Below are positions 14,786-20,365 of a stretch of 20,365 nt of DNA, in pieces (position 1 is the stretch's first letter; every line of letters begins with the position of its first letter). Under the pieces are notes generated by a model that had not been told where the DNA came from, did no database searches, and saw only the letters and a program-made list of their open reading frames with translations. Origin of the DNA: a virus. A program made the translations under genes and the position numbers. The stretch is from the IMG/VR virus record IMGVR_UViG_3300020558_000044, positions 1 to 20,365 of that record, one strand, 5' to 3'.

Positions 14786-14814
14786 ATAGTAGCATATTAT
14801 ACTATATAAGTCAA
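14786..14814 (-). promoter_or_regulatory. possible promoter and small inverted repeat before the nuclease gene
   Basis: On the - strand TTGACT (14809-14814, five of six) and TACTAT (14786-14791, four of six) are 17 bases apart, which would start transcription about three bases before the ATG. A perfect TATAAT lies between them without a matching -35. The same segment holds the 6-bp inverted repeat ATAGTA (14800-14805) and TACTAT (14786-14791). The reading is uncertain because the DNA is very AT-rich. Confidence 0.3.
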
Positions 14815-15227
14815 CTTACTTCTGTTCTACCATCTCCAATATCTTTACGCTGGACTCCAGAAACTGGTCTTGGGCTATTAGCTTCATACTGTTCGTAAGT
14901 TTCCATAACAACATTTCTACAAATATCAGTAAACCATTGGTCTACGATTTCTTCTTCACTAGTGCCTTTATATCCAGCATTTAATAGTTTTGCTATGAAA
15001 ATTTCGTTCCAATCTAGTTCAAAAGCACCTATACCAATATTATCTGGACTTAGTTCCATTGCTAGCACACTGATATATGGTTGTCCTTTTTTTGTTGCTA
15101 GTTCTTTAGCAGTTGGTTTAGGTTTTGGTTGTTTAGGCTGTCGTTTAGGTTTAGGGAGTGTTGAAGGTACAGGATCTGGTTCCTGTGGTTTATCTTTTTT
15201 AATTCGATTTTTAAATAAATTGAACAT
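14811..15227 (-). CDS. conserved phage protein with Pro/Lys-rich N-terminus, unknown function
   Basis: 138 residues. The first 50 are a short hydrophobic-basic start (MFNLFKNRIKK) and a disordered Pro/Lys/Gln-rich stretch. The rest is a folded domain: YISVLAMELSPDNIGIGAFELDWNEIFIAKLLNAGYKG, an acidic helix (SEEEIVDQWFTDICRNVVMETYEQYE) and a basic end (KDIGDGRTEVS). I remember this C-terminal pattern from hypothetical proteins of T4-like cyanophages. There is no Shine-Dalgarno sequence, and a TATAAATA box ends five bases before the ATG. Function unknown. Confidence 0.65.
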   Translation of the reverse strand: MFNLFKNRIKKDKPQEPDPVPSTLPKPKRQPKQPKPKPTAKELATKKGQPYISVLAMELSPDNIGIGAFELDWNEIFIAKLLNAGYKGTSEEEIVDQWFTDICRNVVMETYEQYEANSPRPVSGVQRKDIGDGRTEVS

Positions 15228-15232
15228 AAAAG

Positions 15233-15240
15233 TATTTATA
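15233..15240 (-). promoter_or_regulatory. T4-type late promoter (TATAAATA) abutting a start codon
   Basis: A perfect TATAAATA on the - strand, in the 37-base gap after queE, ends only five bases before the ATG at 15227. With the T4 distance, transcription would begin at or next to the ATG, giving a leaderless message. This fits the absence of a Shine-Dalgarno sequence but could be chance in AT-rich DNA. Confidence 0.4.
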
Positions 15241-15264
15241 AGTTATTAGTATGGATATTTTTAA

Positions 15265-16125
15265 TTAAGTCGACCATGCATTCTTAAAGAGAGGAACCTG
15301 CAGCCTATCACTATATCTAAAGCCATGTTTCATAGCCAATAGTGCAACATTTTTATTATATAACTCATAAACACTTTCTACGCCACCTACAGGCATAAGA
15401 TAAACTGGGCCAGTAAATCCTGCATCACGATAAGCATTCACTGCTTCTAAAATTTCCTCAGTATCTTGCTCTCCAGCTACAACAAATTTCAAATAAGTAT
15501 ATCCCAATAGATTGTAATCACATACTATATCAGGTTTAATTGCATCAGACCATTTTTCTCCACTCACACTAAGTTTAGGACTTACACTAAAAGTAATTTC
15601 TTTAACTAATGTATCTTCCATAAGATAGTGAAAAAATTCTCCAGTAAGCTCTTGAGTGCCATTTGTTTCAAAGGTAAGTTCTTGTAAACTTTGCATAAGT
15701 GGATGTTCTAACAGTTCTGGATATGCTCTTTGCCATCCTAATAGTGGTTCTCCACCAGTAATTACTAAATGCTCATCTTGCCATGTTTTTTGCGGCAATA
15801 AATCCACAATACTTTTAGCTAATTGATCTGCAGTATCTTTCATTACAAATTTTTTAAATTCAGGATATACTGAACTATAACTATCACATCCTGTTTTGAC
15901 TAATGGCAAGTCTTTAAAATCATTATAATTGTCTATATTACGAATAATTTCAACCACTTCTGGATTGTGTGTAATTTCCTCTCCAAGAATATGTTCCTGA
16001 TATCTATTAAAATTTTTGCATCTAAAATTGCAGCCAAACATACGAAGGAATACACTAGGTACTCCCATGTAACGGCCTTCTCCCTGAATGGAATAGAATT
16101 TTTCTGTGTAATGAAATTTACTCAT
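15265..16125 (-). CDS. queE: QueE-like 7-carboxy-7-deazaguanine synthase (radical SAM)
   Basis: 286 residues. QueE turns carboxy-tetrahydropterin into 7-carboxy-7-deazaguanine, the third step from GTP to preQ0. YSIQGEGRYMGVPSVFLRMFGCNFRC (11-36) is the clear QueE start, and VITGGEPLLGW is the SAM-binding GGE region. The iron-sulfur motif is split: C32 and C36 are present, but residue 39, where the third Cys is expected, is Phe; the expected C-D-S-Y follows at C80 after an insertion of about 43 residues. From memory this arrangement is known in a phage-type QueE group. The start has AAGGA seven bases upstream. FolE and QueD are encoded nearby on the same strand. Confidence 0.85.
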   Translation of the reverse strand: MSKFHYTEKFYSIQGEGRYMGVPSVFLRMFGCNFRCKNFNRYQEHILGEEITHNPEVVEIIRNIDNYNDFKDLPLVKTGCDSYSSVYPEFKKFVMKDTADQLAKSIVDLLPQKTWQDEHLVITGGEPLLGWQRAYPELLEHPLMQSLQELTFETNGTQELTGEFFHYLMEDTLVKEITFSVSPKLSVSGEKWSDAIKPDIVCDYNLLGYTYLKFVVAGEQDTEEILEAVNAYRDAGFTGPVYLMPVGGVESVYELYNKNVALLAMKHGFRYSDRLQVPLFKNAWST

Positions 16126-16155
16126 TTATTGTCCTTAAATTAATTAATGTATGAT

Positions 16156-16371
16156 TTAGTATAAAAACCCTATTACATATACAAGGCTTAAAATAGCATT
16201 TCCTGTCCATAAACTAGGTTGTCGCCACATAATACCTACCAAGGTCCATGTAATACTGCCAGTTAAGAAAAGATATTTATTAAGTGGTGTATAGTCAAAA
16301 CTTGTAGCAAAAGCACCCAATAAAATTAAAAAATTACTGGACCACTTTAGGATCCATTCTATAATGTTCAT
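16156..16371 (-). CDS. small membrane protein with about three transmembrane segments
   Basis: 71 residues, almost all hydrophobic. Likely membrane segments are at about 12-26 (NFLILLGAFATSF), 33-49 (YLFLTGSITWTLVGIMW) and 56-71 (GNAILSLVYVIGFLY), joined by short polar loops. No signal-peptide cleavage site is seen. It would sit in the inner membrane. The start overlaps the dehydrogenase stop as ATGA. Small multi-span proteins like this could act in transport, superinfection exclusion or lysis timing, but nothing in the sequence decides. Confidence 0.6.
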   Translation of the reverse strand: MNIIEWILKWSSNFLILLGAFATSFDYTPLNKYLFLTGSITWTLVGIMWRQPSLWTGNAILSLVYVIGFLY

Positions 16372-17159
16372 TCTTTTCGTAGATCTTTATTTATTATAAC
16401 TGCTTGTTCCAACAAAGTCAATTTTATTCCCAACTTGTTGGCAAATTGTAACCAAGCACTTGTATCTTTAGGAAAACAATGACCACCGAATCCATATAAA
16501 CCATCTGGTCCTGGAACTTTGCAGTGACTTAGTCCAACTCTTGGGTCTTTTTGTAATAATCCAACAACATTATTCCAATTTAAATTACATCTTTCTGCAA
16601 GAAGAGCCATTTCGTTCATAAACACAACTTTTGTCGCAAGGAAAGAATTTTCTACATATTTTACAAAGGCTGCTTCTTTACAGCTAGAAATGTAACTTGA
16701 TCTTAATTTTAATTGTCCTAACCTAGTTAGTTCCATTGCTTGAACTATAAATTCCTGACGCAATAAATCGCCACCAATAATGTTGTCTATCTCGTCTGCA
16801 TAGTCATTAATGCTATTATTTGCAGTAAGAAACTCAGGAATGTGTACAAGGTTAGGAAATTTATTAGATAAAGTTTCGTATATATCTGGAGTTGCAGTGG
16901 TTTTAGATATAATTAATTTATTGTAATTAGTAAGCTGATCTAAAGTATTAATTAAAATAGATGCATCGCAAGAGCCATCTTCCGATGCTGGGCTGGGCAC
17001 ACAAATAAAAATAGCATCCGTACTAAAAAGATCATCAAAGTTATGAGTTGATTTTGTTTTGTCTATATCTACACATACTAAGTCATACTGTTTACTTTTA
17101 TAAACATTCTTAACTGCATTTCCTACATATCCTAGTCCAATTATGCCTAATGATTTCAT
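16368..17159 (-). CDS. short UDP-glucose/GDP-mannose dehydrogenase-like protein
   Basis: 263 residues. The N-terminal NAD-binding motif is G8-L-G10-Y-V-G13 with D31 for NAD, followed by CVPSP (53-57) and PEFLTANNSINDY (108-120). The central domain has K167-Y-V-E-N171 and the active-site segment GFGGHC228FPKD232, so both NAD site and catalytic Cys are present. The family oxidises UDP-glucose or a related sugar to the uronic acid. Normal members are about 390-450 residues; the C-terminal UDP-binding domain is missing here, and the protein stops soon after the central helix. It may be active with an unusual substrate, need a partner, or serve a phage-specific step in glycan synthesis. Confidence 0.8.
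   Translation of the reverse strand: MKSLGIIGLGYVGNAVKNVYKSKQYDLVCVDIDKTKSTHNFDDLFSTDAIFICVPSPASEDGSCDASILINTLDQLTNYNKLIISKTTATPDIYETLSNKFPNLVHIPEFLTANNSINDYADEIDNIIGGDLLRQEFIVQAMELTRLGQLKLRSSYISSCKEAAFVKYVENSFLATKVVFMNEMALLAERCNLNWNNVVGLLQKDPRVGLSHCKVPGPDGLYGFGGHCFPKDTSAWLQFANKLGIKLTLLEQAVIINKDLRKE
16388..16395 (-). promoter_or_regulatory. possible late promoter (AATAAATA) before the membrane protein gene
   Basis: On the - strand AATAAATA matches seven of eight bases of the T4 late box, 16 bases before the ATG at 16371 and inside the end of the dehydrogenase gene. It could allow late expression of the membrane protein and queE. Low certainty given base composition. Confidence 0.25.
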
Positions 17160-17524
17160 TTTAAGTAATTTCCTTTATTGGGTATAACATGTCTCACGCC
17201 GCCTCTCGGGTCATCACAATCCCCGTTACGACGAGGAATCATATGAACATGTGGATACATCACAGTTTGTCCTGCACTGTGACCTACATTTTGGCCCACA
17301 TTAAATCCTTGCCATCTGTCTAGATCAATGCCATTATATCCCCATTTGTATGCTGCTTGGTAGCAACTCATCAAACATTCTGTATTTTGAAATACTGGGA
17401 CAAATAATAAATGACCTTCTGTAACAGGGTAGGCATCTCTAAATACCCAAAATGTTTTAGATCTGAATTCTATCTCTGTCCAAGGTGCAATTTTAGCATC
17501 AAGTGCCTGTTCAATATCGGTCAT
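17156..17524 (-). CDS. HIT-family protein (Ap4A hydrolase-like)
   Basis: 122 residues. FWVFRDAYPVTEGHLLFVP (25-43) and the C-terminal block QTVMYPHVHMIPRRNGD (86-102), followed by DPRGGVRHVIPNKGNY (105-120), match a bacterial and phage group of HIT nucleotide hydrolases or transferases. The triad H-x-H-x-H appears as Y90-P-H92-V-H94: the first His is Tyr, while the two that include the nucleophile are kept. It would cleave a nucleotide such as Ap4A or an AMP-adduct. It overlaps the dehydrogenase gene by four bases and follows queD. Its role in infection is not clear from context. Confidence 0.8.
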   Translation of the reverse strand: MTDIEQALDAKIAPWTEIEFRSKTFWVFRDAYPVTEGHLLFVPVFQNTECLMSCYQAAYKWGYNGIDLDRWQGFNVGQNVGHSAGQTVMYPHVHMIPRRNGDCDDPRGGVRHVIPNKGNYLK

Positions 17525-17537
17525 TTATATATTTCTT

Positions 17538-18047
17538 TTAAATATCTTCTAAAAGATTTTCGTTCCACTCTCTATGTCCTTCTCTAAATGCCATATTGCT
17601 TTGAGTTTCTCGTACTTCGACTTTATAGCACCAAACTCTTTCAGATTCAACTTGGCCCAAATAGTCAGGAATAAAAACAGAATTAACAAATTTATATAAC
17701 ATATCAGCGATTCTTTCGCAACCCATACCAGGCAATACAGTTAAATCTAAAATGCCATCTTTTTCAAGTTGCCTATATCGTTCTAGATCAGGATCATCAT
17801 AAGCGATCAATGTTTTATGATCGAATTGATCTTTAAGAAGTTGTTTTAGTTCTTTTAGTCCACCGTAATCAATTACCCAGCCTCTTTTATCTAATTCATT
17901 TGCACCAAAGTAAAATTTTAAACTAAATGAATAGCCATGATTTTTATTACAATGTGTATCTGCCTTCCATTGTTTGTAGGCAACTGGAAATTCATCAATA
18001 TATTCTTTTGTTGATGTAAATTTATAAACGATTGGTTGATATAGCAT
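17538..18047 (-). CDS. queD: QueD-like 6-carboxy-tetrahydropterin synthase
   Basis: 169 residues. QueD makes carboxy-tetrahydropterin from the FolE product. C33-N-K-N-H37-G-Y39 is the catalytic Cys and zinc region (usually CxxxHGH), then KRGWVIDYGGLKELKQLLKDQFDHKTL (about 54-80) with the conserved D-H pair, and VEVRETQSNMA near the C-terminus with the catalytic-site Glu. Two expected zinc ligands are Tyr: Y24 (VAYKQW, usually A-H) and Y39. H32 and H37 remain. HGY is, from memory, normal in a phage-related branch; Y24 is the odder change. AAGGAT precedes the start. Confidence 0.78.
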   Translation of the reverse strand: MLYQPIVYKFTSTKEYIDEFPVAYKQWKADTHCNKNHGYSFSLKFYFGANELDKRGWVIDYGGLKELKQLLKDQFDHKTLIAYDDPDLERYRQLEKDGILDLTVLPGMGCERIADMLYKFVNSVFIPDYLGQVESERVWCYKVEVRETQSNMAFREGHREWNENLLEDI

Positions 18048-18056
18048 TCTTTATCC

Positions 18057-18389
18057 TTAGTTTTTTTTATCTTTACGATCCATAGTTTCTTTTATATTAT
18101 GGCTTCTAACTCTTTCGTTGAATTTAAGCATAAACATACTAGCAGTGCCTATATCTTGTCCTAAAAAGTGTAATCTAGTTCCAAAAAGACCATTACTATG
18201 ATGATGGCACCATTTGCTATTATATCTTACATAGTGTCTTACAATATTTCTACCTCTAGGGTCATAGTATGTATCTGTTTTTACTTCGCCACCGATTAAT
18301 TTATACCATTCTATTATTTCTTCTGTTAGTAAATCTATATCTATCCAGATAGAGTATGTTACTGAGCATCCTGGTGGCAACGGTATCAT
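18057..18389 (-). CDS. conserved phage protein of unknown function
   Basis: 110 residues from the ATG at 18389, which forms an ATGA overlap with the cupin stop; an in-frame extension to 18428 would run deep into the cupin gene. SIWIDIDLLTEEIIEWYKLIGGEV, YYDPRGRNIVRHYVRYNSKWCHHHSNGLFGTRLHFLGQDIGTASMFMLKF suggests an alpha/beta protein. A cluster of His (C-H-H-H, about 61-64) and a later His could bind metal, but the pattern is not a known site. The C-terminus is basic. I remember similar proteins in T4-like cyanophages only as hypotheticals. Confidence 0.6.
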   Translation of the reverse strand: MIPLPPGCSVTYSIWIDIDLLTEEIIEWYKLIGGEVKTDTYYDPRGRNIVRHYVRYNSKWCHHHSNGLFGTRLHFLGQDIGTASMFMLKFNERVRSHNIKETMDRKDKKN

Positions 18390-18838
18390 TGTTTTCTTTC
18401 TAGTAAATATTGCTCCCATTGAATCCAAATATTATTTTTAAGAAATCCCCATTCGCGTTGGTGTGGTCCTGGCATAAACAATGTCCAGGCTGTTACCCCT
18501 TCTTTTAATTCAATACGATGATATGAAGTGGAAGAAGCGAATCTAAAATGACCAGGGCCACGCCAATGTTTTGTTTCCCCAATTTTTTCACCGTTGCTAT
18601 TAAATTTAGGAGTCCATTCATAGTAGCCTCCTTTTAGTATTAATGTAGCATAGGGCCAAGGATGATCATGTAAATCATCTGGGTCTGATTTTAAAAATTT
18701 ATGTAAAAATAAATTAAATGGAAAATTTTTTCTATCTTTTATAAACAGATAATAACGCTCTAGATAAGGTTCATCGTTAACCCTATCCATTACAATGCGT
18801 TTACGATCTAATTTCTCTAAAAGTTTAAGTAAAATCAT
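18386..18838 (-). CDS. cupin-fold protein
   Basis: 150 residues. H57-D-H59 (DDLHDHPWPYATLILKGGYYEW) followed by G70 and E74 is the first cupin motif, and H107 (SSTSYHRIELKEG) fits the second, giving a possible metal site of two or three His. The middle loop is charged (FNSNGEKIGETKHWRGPGHF). Cupins range from dioxygenases to sugar epimerases and binding proteins. This one resembles, from memory, cupin proteins of marine T4-like phages of unknown substrate. ATGA overlaps bind it to genes on both sides. A role in the deazapurine or sugar pathway nearby is possible. Confidence 0.65.
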   Translation of the reverse strand: MILLKLLEKLDRKRIVMDRVNDEPYLERYYLFIKDRKNFPFNLFLHKFLKSDPDDLHDHPWPYATLILKGGYYEWTPKFNSNGEKIGETKHWRGPGHFRFASSTSYHRIELKEGVTAWTLFMPGPHQREWGFLKNNIWIQWEQYLLERKQ

Positions 18839-19107
18839 TGTTTATATAGTTCCATTGCAACAATTCTACCTATTTCTTCTGCATAGTCTTTGTTGTCGGT
18901 AATAATATAAAGTGACACATCATTTCTATCTTTGGGTCTATTATATCTACTAAATGATAACAAAATACCACCTTGAGCAGGTGTTACTCTAAAGTTCATG
19001 GAATGTCCTGTTTGGACATCGTTATCAGCTGTAGGAGTTATTGATAGCTCTGCTAATTGTTTATTAGATTGGTTGTTACGATTAAACAGTTTGGAAAAAA
19101 TATTCAT
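18835..19107 (-). CDS. small protein of unknown function
   Basis: 90 residues. A short hydrophobic-basic N-terminus (MNIFSKLFNRNNQSNK) resembles that of the unrelated protein at 14811-15227 (MFNLFKNRIKK). The remainder has strands (MNFRVTPAQGGILLSFSRYN, VSLYIITDN) and a final helix (YAEEIGRIVAMELYKQ), a ferredoxin-like layout. No catalytic motif. Its start overlaps the folE stop by one base and its stop overlaps the cupin start, so it is translated with both. Confidence 0.6.
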   Translation of the reverse strand: MNIFSKLFNRNNQSNKQLAELSITPTADNDVQTGHSMNFRVTPAQGGILLSFSRYNRPKDRNDVSLYIITDNKDYAEEIGRIVAMELYKQ

Positions 19108-19793
19108 TAATTATGTCCTTTCATACTTAGGCAAATATCGTAAAATTCTTTTTTAAGAGGGGGATGTGTATCAAAAGCACCTAGCATAATAGCAGTTGTC
19201 ATATCAGACTCATGTTCTCTAACACCGCGTTGTGTCATACAATGATGTTCTGCTTTTACGATTACAGCAATATGTTCTGTTTTAGCATATTGTCTCAATG
19301 CTTCTGCAATTTGTGTTGTCATTTCTTCCTGAATTTGAGGCCGTTCACAGATATGATGTACAATACGATTAAATTTGCTAAGGCCAATTACTTCATCTTG
19401 TGGAACAATACCAACCCAACATCTACCAACAATGTTTTGAAAGTGATGAGCACAAGTACTACGGATGCTAATAGGGCCAGTAGTGTATAGGCTTTTATAG
19501 CCAAGGTTAGGAAATGCAGTAACTTTTGGTACAGGTTTATAGCGGCCGCTGAAAGTTTCTTGAATGAACATCTTGGCCACTCTATGAGCAGTTTCTTGAG
19601 TATTGTGATCATGATCTGTATCAATAATTAAACTAGATAAAACTCCTTGGAATTTCGTTGCAACTTCATCTACAAGTTTATCTAATTCGCCTTCTTGAAT
19701 ATAGTCTGAAATATTATCATTTGCATGAAATCTTGCACCTGCTGTCTTGATTCGGTTTCTAATAGCATCACTGATATATGTGCCGTGTTCCAA
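19107..19793 (-). CDS. folE: GTP cyclohydrolase I
   Basis: 228 residues. FolE turns GTP into dihydroneopterin triphosphate, the first step to both folate and 7-deazaguanine. Zinc ligands C114 and H117 are in RSTCAHHF and C185 in EHHCMTQRG; GLSKFNRIVHHICERPQIQE (137-156) is the family signature. The N-terminal extension (first about 45 residues) is typical of the bacterial and phage long form. The start is TTG at 19791-19793, chosen because AGGAG lies six bases upstream and no ATG occurs in the first 70 codons. Promoter boxes lie just before. With QueD and QueE nearby its product probably goes to preQ0. Confidence 0.93.
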   Translation of the reverse strand: MEHGTYISDAIRNRIKTAGARFHANDNISDYIQEGELDKLVDEVATKFQGVLSSLIIDTDHDHNTQETAHRVAKMFIQETFSGRYKPVPKVTAFPNLGYKSLYTTGPISIRSTCAHHFQNIVGRCWVGIVPQDEVIGLSKFNRIVHHICERPQIQEEMTTQIAEALRQYAKTEHIAVIVKAEHHCMTQRGVREHESDMTTAIMLGAFDTHPPLKKEFYDICLSMKGHN

Positions 19794-19830
19794 AATTTAC
19801 TCCTAATTTATATTATTTAGACAAAAAACA

Positions 19831-19859
19831 ATTATACAACAAAATAATTATAAAAACAA
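19831..19859 (-). promoter_or_regulatory. sigma70-like promoter for folE
   Basis: On the - strand TTGTTT (19854-19859, three of six) and TATAAT (19831-19836, perfect) are 17 bases apart, in the 66-base gap after the glycosyltransferase gene. Transcription would start near 19824 and give a leader of about 30 bases with AGGAG. The -35 is weak and the gap is nearly all A/T, so this is moderate evidence. Confidence 0.45.
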
Positions 19860-20365
19860 TTATTTCAATGATAAAATGTTTTCAACCAATTTGTTTGCAC
19901 TAAAAAAATGTTGTGTTAAAAATTGTGTTTGTTTATGTAGTTCTAATAATCTATTGTTATAGTCTTGCATGGTAATATTAATAAAGTGGCATAATTGATC
20001 TTTATTAACTTTATAACTATCCCATGATTCTGTCCAAACACTAGGATACTTAAACATATCAAAATACATTTCTTTATAGCTTAATCTATCAGGCACAATA
20101 GGAATAGCACCCAGTAATGCACCTTCGTAACAGCCTATACCTAAAGTCTCTTGCAAACTAGCACTAAAAACAATTTTGGCTTCAGACAGAATATTATGAT
20201 ATTGGTCTTTGGTCAAATTTTGATCTTGGCATACTATAAATTCGTATTGTGGTAAATTATCGGCAAGAGCTCTAAAAATATCTACTTGTTTTTCTGGAGC
20301 GATTCTATGGGGAAAAACAATTAAATCTCGTTTAGATGATTGTTTAAAATTATGCAATAGAGTAG
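19860..20365 (-). CDS. GT-B (family 4-like) glycosyltransferase, C-terminal part (truncated by window edge)
   Basis: At least 168 residues; the frame stays open to the window end, so the TTG at 20357 is probably internal and the N-terminal domain lies outside. LIVFPHRIAPEKQVDIFRAL is the typical opening of the nucleotide-sugar-binding half. SEAKIVFSASLQETLGIGCYEGALLGAIPIVPDRLSYKEMY carries the E-x(7)-E pattern (QETLGIGCYEG), the acids that hold the donor ribose. It uses an NDP-sugar in the cytoplasm. It belongs with the sugar genes at the left end of the window (same theme) but lies on the other strand. Acceptor unknown. Confidence 0.78.
   Translation of the reverse strand, partial: TLLHNFKQSSKRDLIVFPHRIAPEKQVDIFRALADNLPQYEFIVCQDQNLTKDQYHNILSEAKIVFSASLQETLGIGCYEGALLGAIPIVPDRLSYKEMYFDMFKYPSVWTESWDSYKVNKDQLCHFINITMQDYNNRLLELHKQTQFLTQHFFSANKLVENILSLK

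Noticed and set aside
14962-15249. + strand open frame rich in Gly, Ser and Leu
   Set aside because: It mirrors the Pro/Lys-rich region of the - strand gene, which explains its repetitive look.
19212-19624. Open frames on both strands within folE
   Set aside because: The folE frame has all zinc ligands and the family signature; these are shadows in other frames.
1-20365. tRNA genes, CRISPR arrays, insertion sequences, attachment sites
   Set aside because: I looked for cloverleaf-like GC-rich stems, spaced direct repeats and transposase or integrase motifs and saw none.

Overview
The window is strongly AT-rich and gene-dense. Genes are packed end to end with ATGA-type overlaps, and the longest gap is about 120 bases. 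Together with the gene set, this is what a contractile-tailed phage of the T4 superfamily from a low-GC aquatic (probably marine) host looks like. The gene set includes thymidylate synthase, dihydrofolate reductase, dCMP deaminase, a FEN/T4 RNase H-type nuclease, a CobS-type AAA+ ATPase, FolE/QueD/QueE, and many small conserved phage proteins. The host cannot be read from the sequence; pelagic alphaproteobacteria or cyanobacteria are guesses from gene content. No structural, lysis, integration, tRNA or CRISPR features are visible. Family assignments come from motifs and remembered families, with no database search.

Left arm (1-5990, + strand): one continuous transcription unit without visible internal promoters. 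It encodes sugar-transfer and sugar-modifying proteins: a truncated glycosyltransferase-like end, a homologous full-length copy, a DGD-containing glycosyltransferase, an NAD-dependent epimerase, a two-module glycosyltransferase-like protein and a SAM methyltransferase. Two proteins of unknown function and a dCMP deaminase sit among them. The unit probably builds or decorates a glycan, on the virion, the host surface or a modified base.

Convergent junction (5973-5990): the last + gene and the last - gene overlap by 18 bases. From here to the end everything is on the - strand.

Middle (5973-12542, - strand): thyA and dihydrofolate reductase (dTMP synthesis), a group of small unknown proteins, and a MoxR/CobS-like AAA+ ATPase upstream of a CobT-like protein with a zinc-peptidase motif and a VWA domain. 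The ATPase and VWA genes each have a good sigma70-type promoter. Several hairpins sit on or around ribosome binding sites here and in the next region.

Right arm (12520-20365, - strand): more small conserved unknowns, the FEN-type nuclease, QueE, a small membrane protein, a short UDP-sugar dehydrogenase, a HIT-family protein, QueD, a cupin, FolE, and the end of a GT-B glycosyltransferase. FolE, QueD and QueE are three of the four enzymes from GTP to preQ0, so a 7-deazaguanine modification of phage DNA or host tRNA is likely. QueC and a DNA transglycosylase (DpdA) are not in the window. T4-late-type TATAAATA boxes precede two gene groups, so both host-like and late phage promoters appear to be in use.
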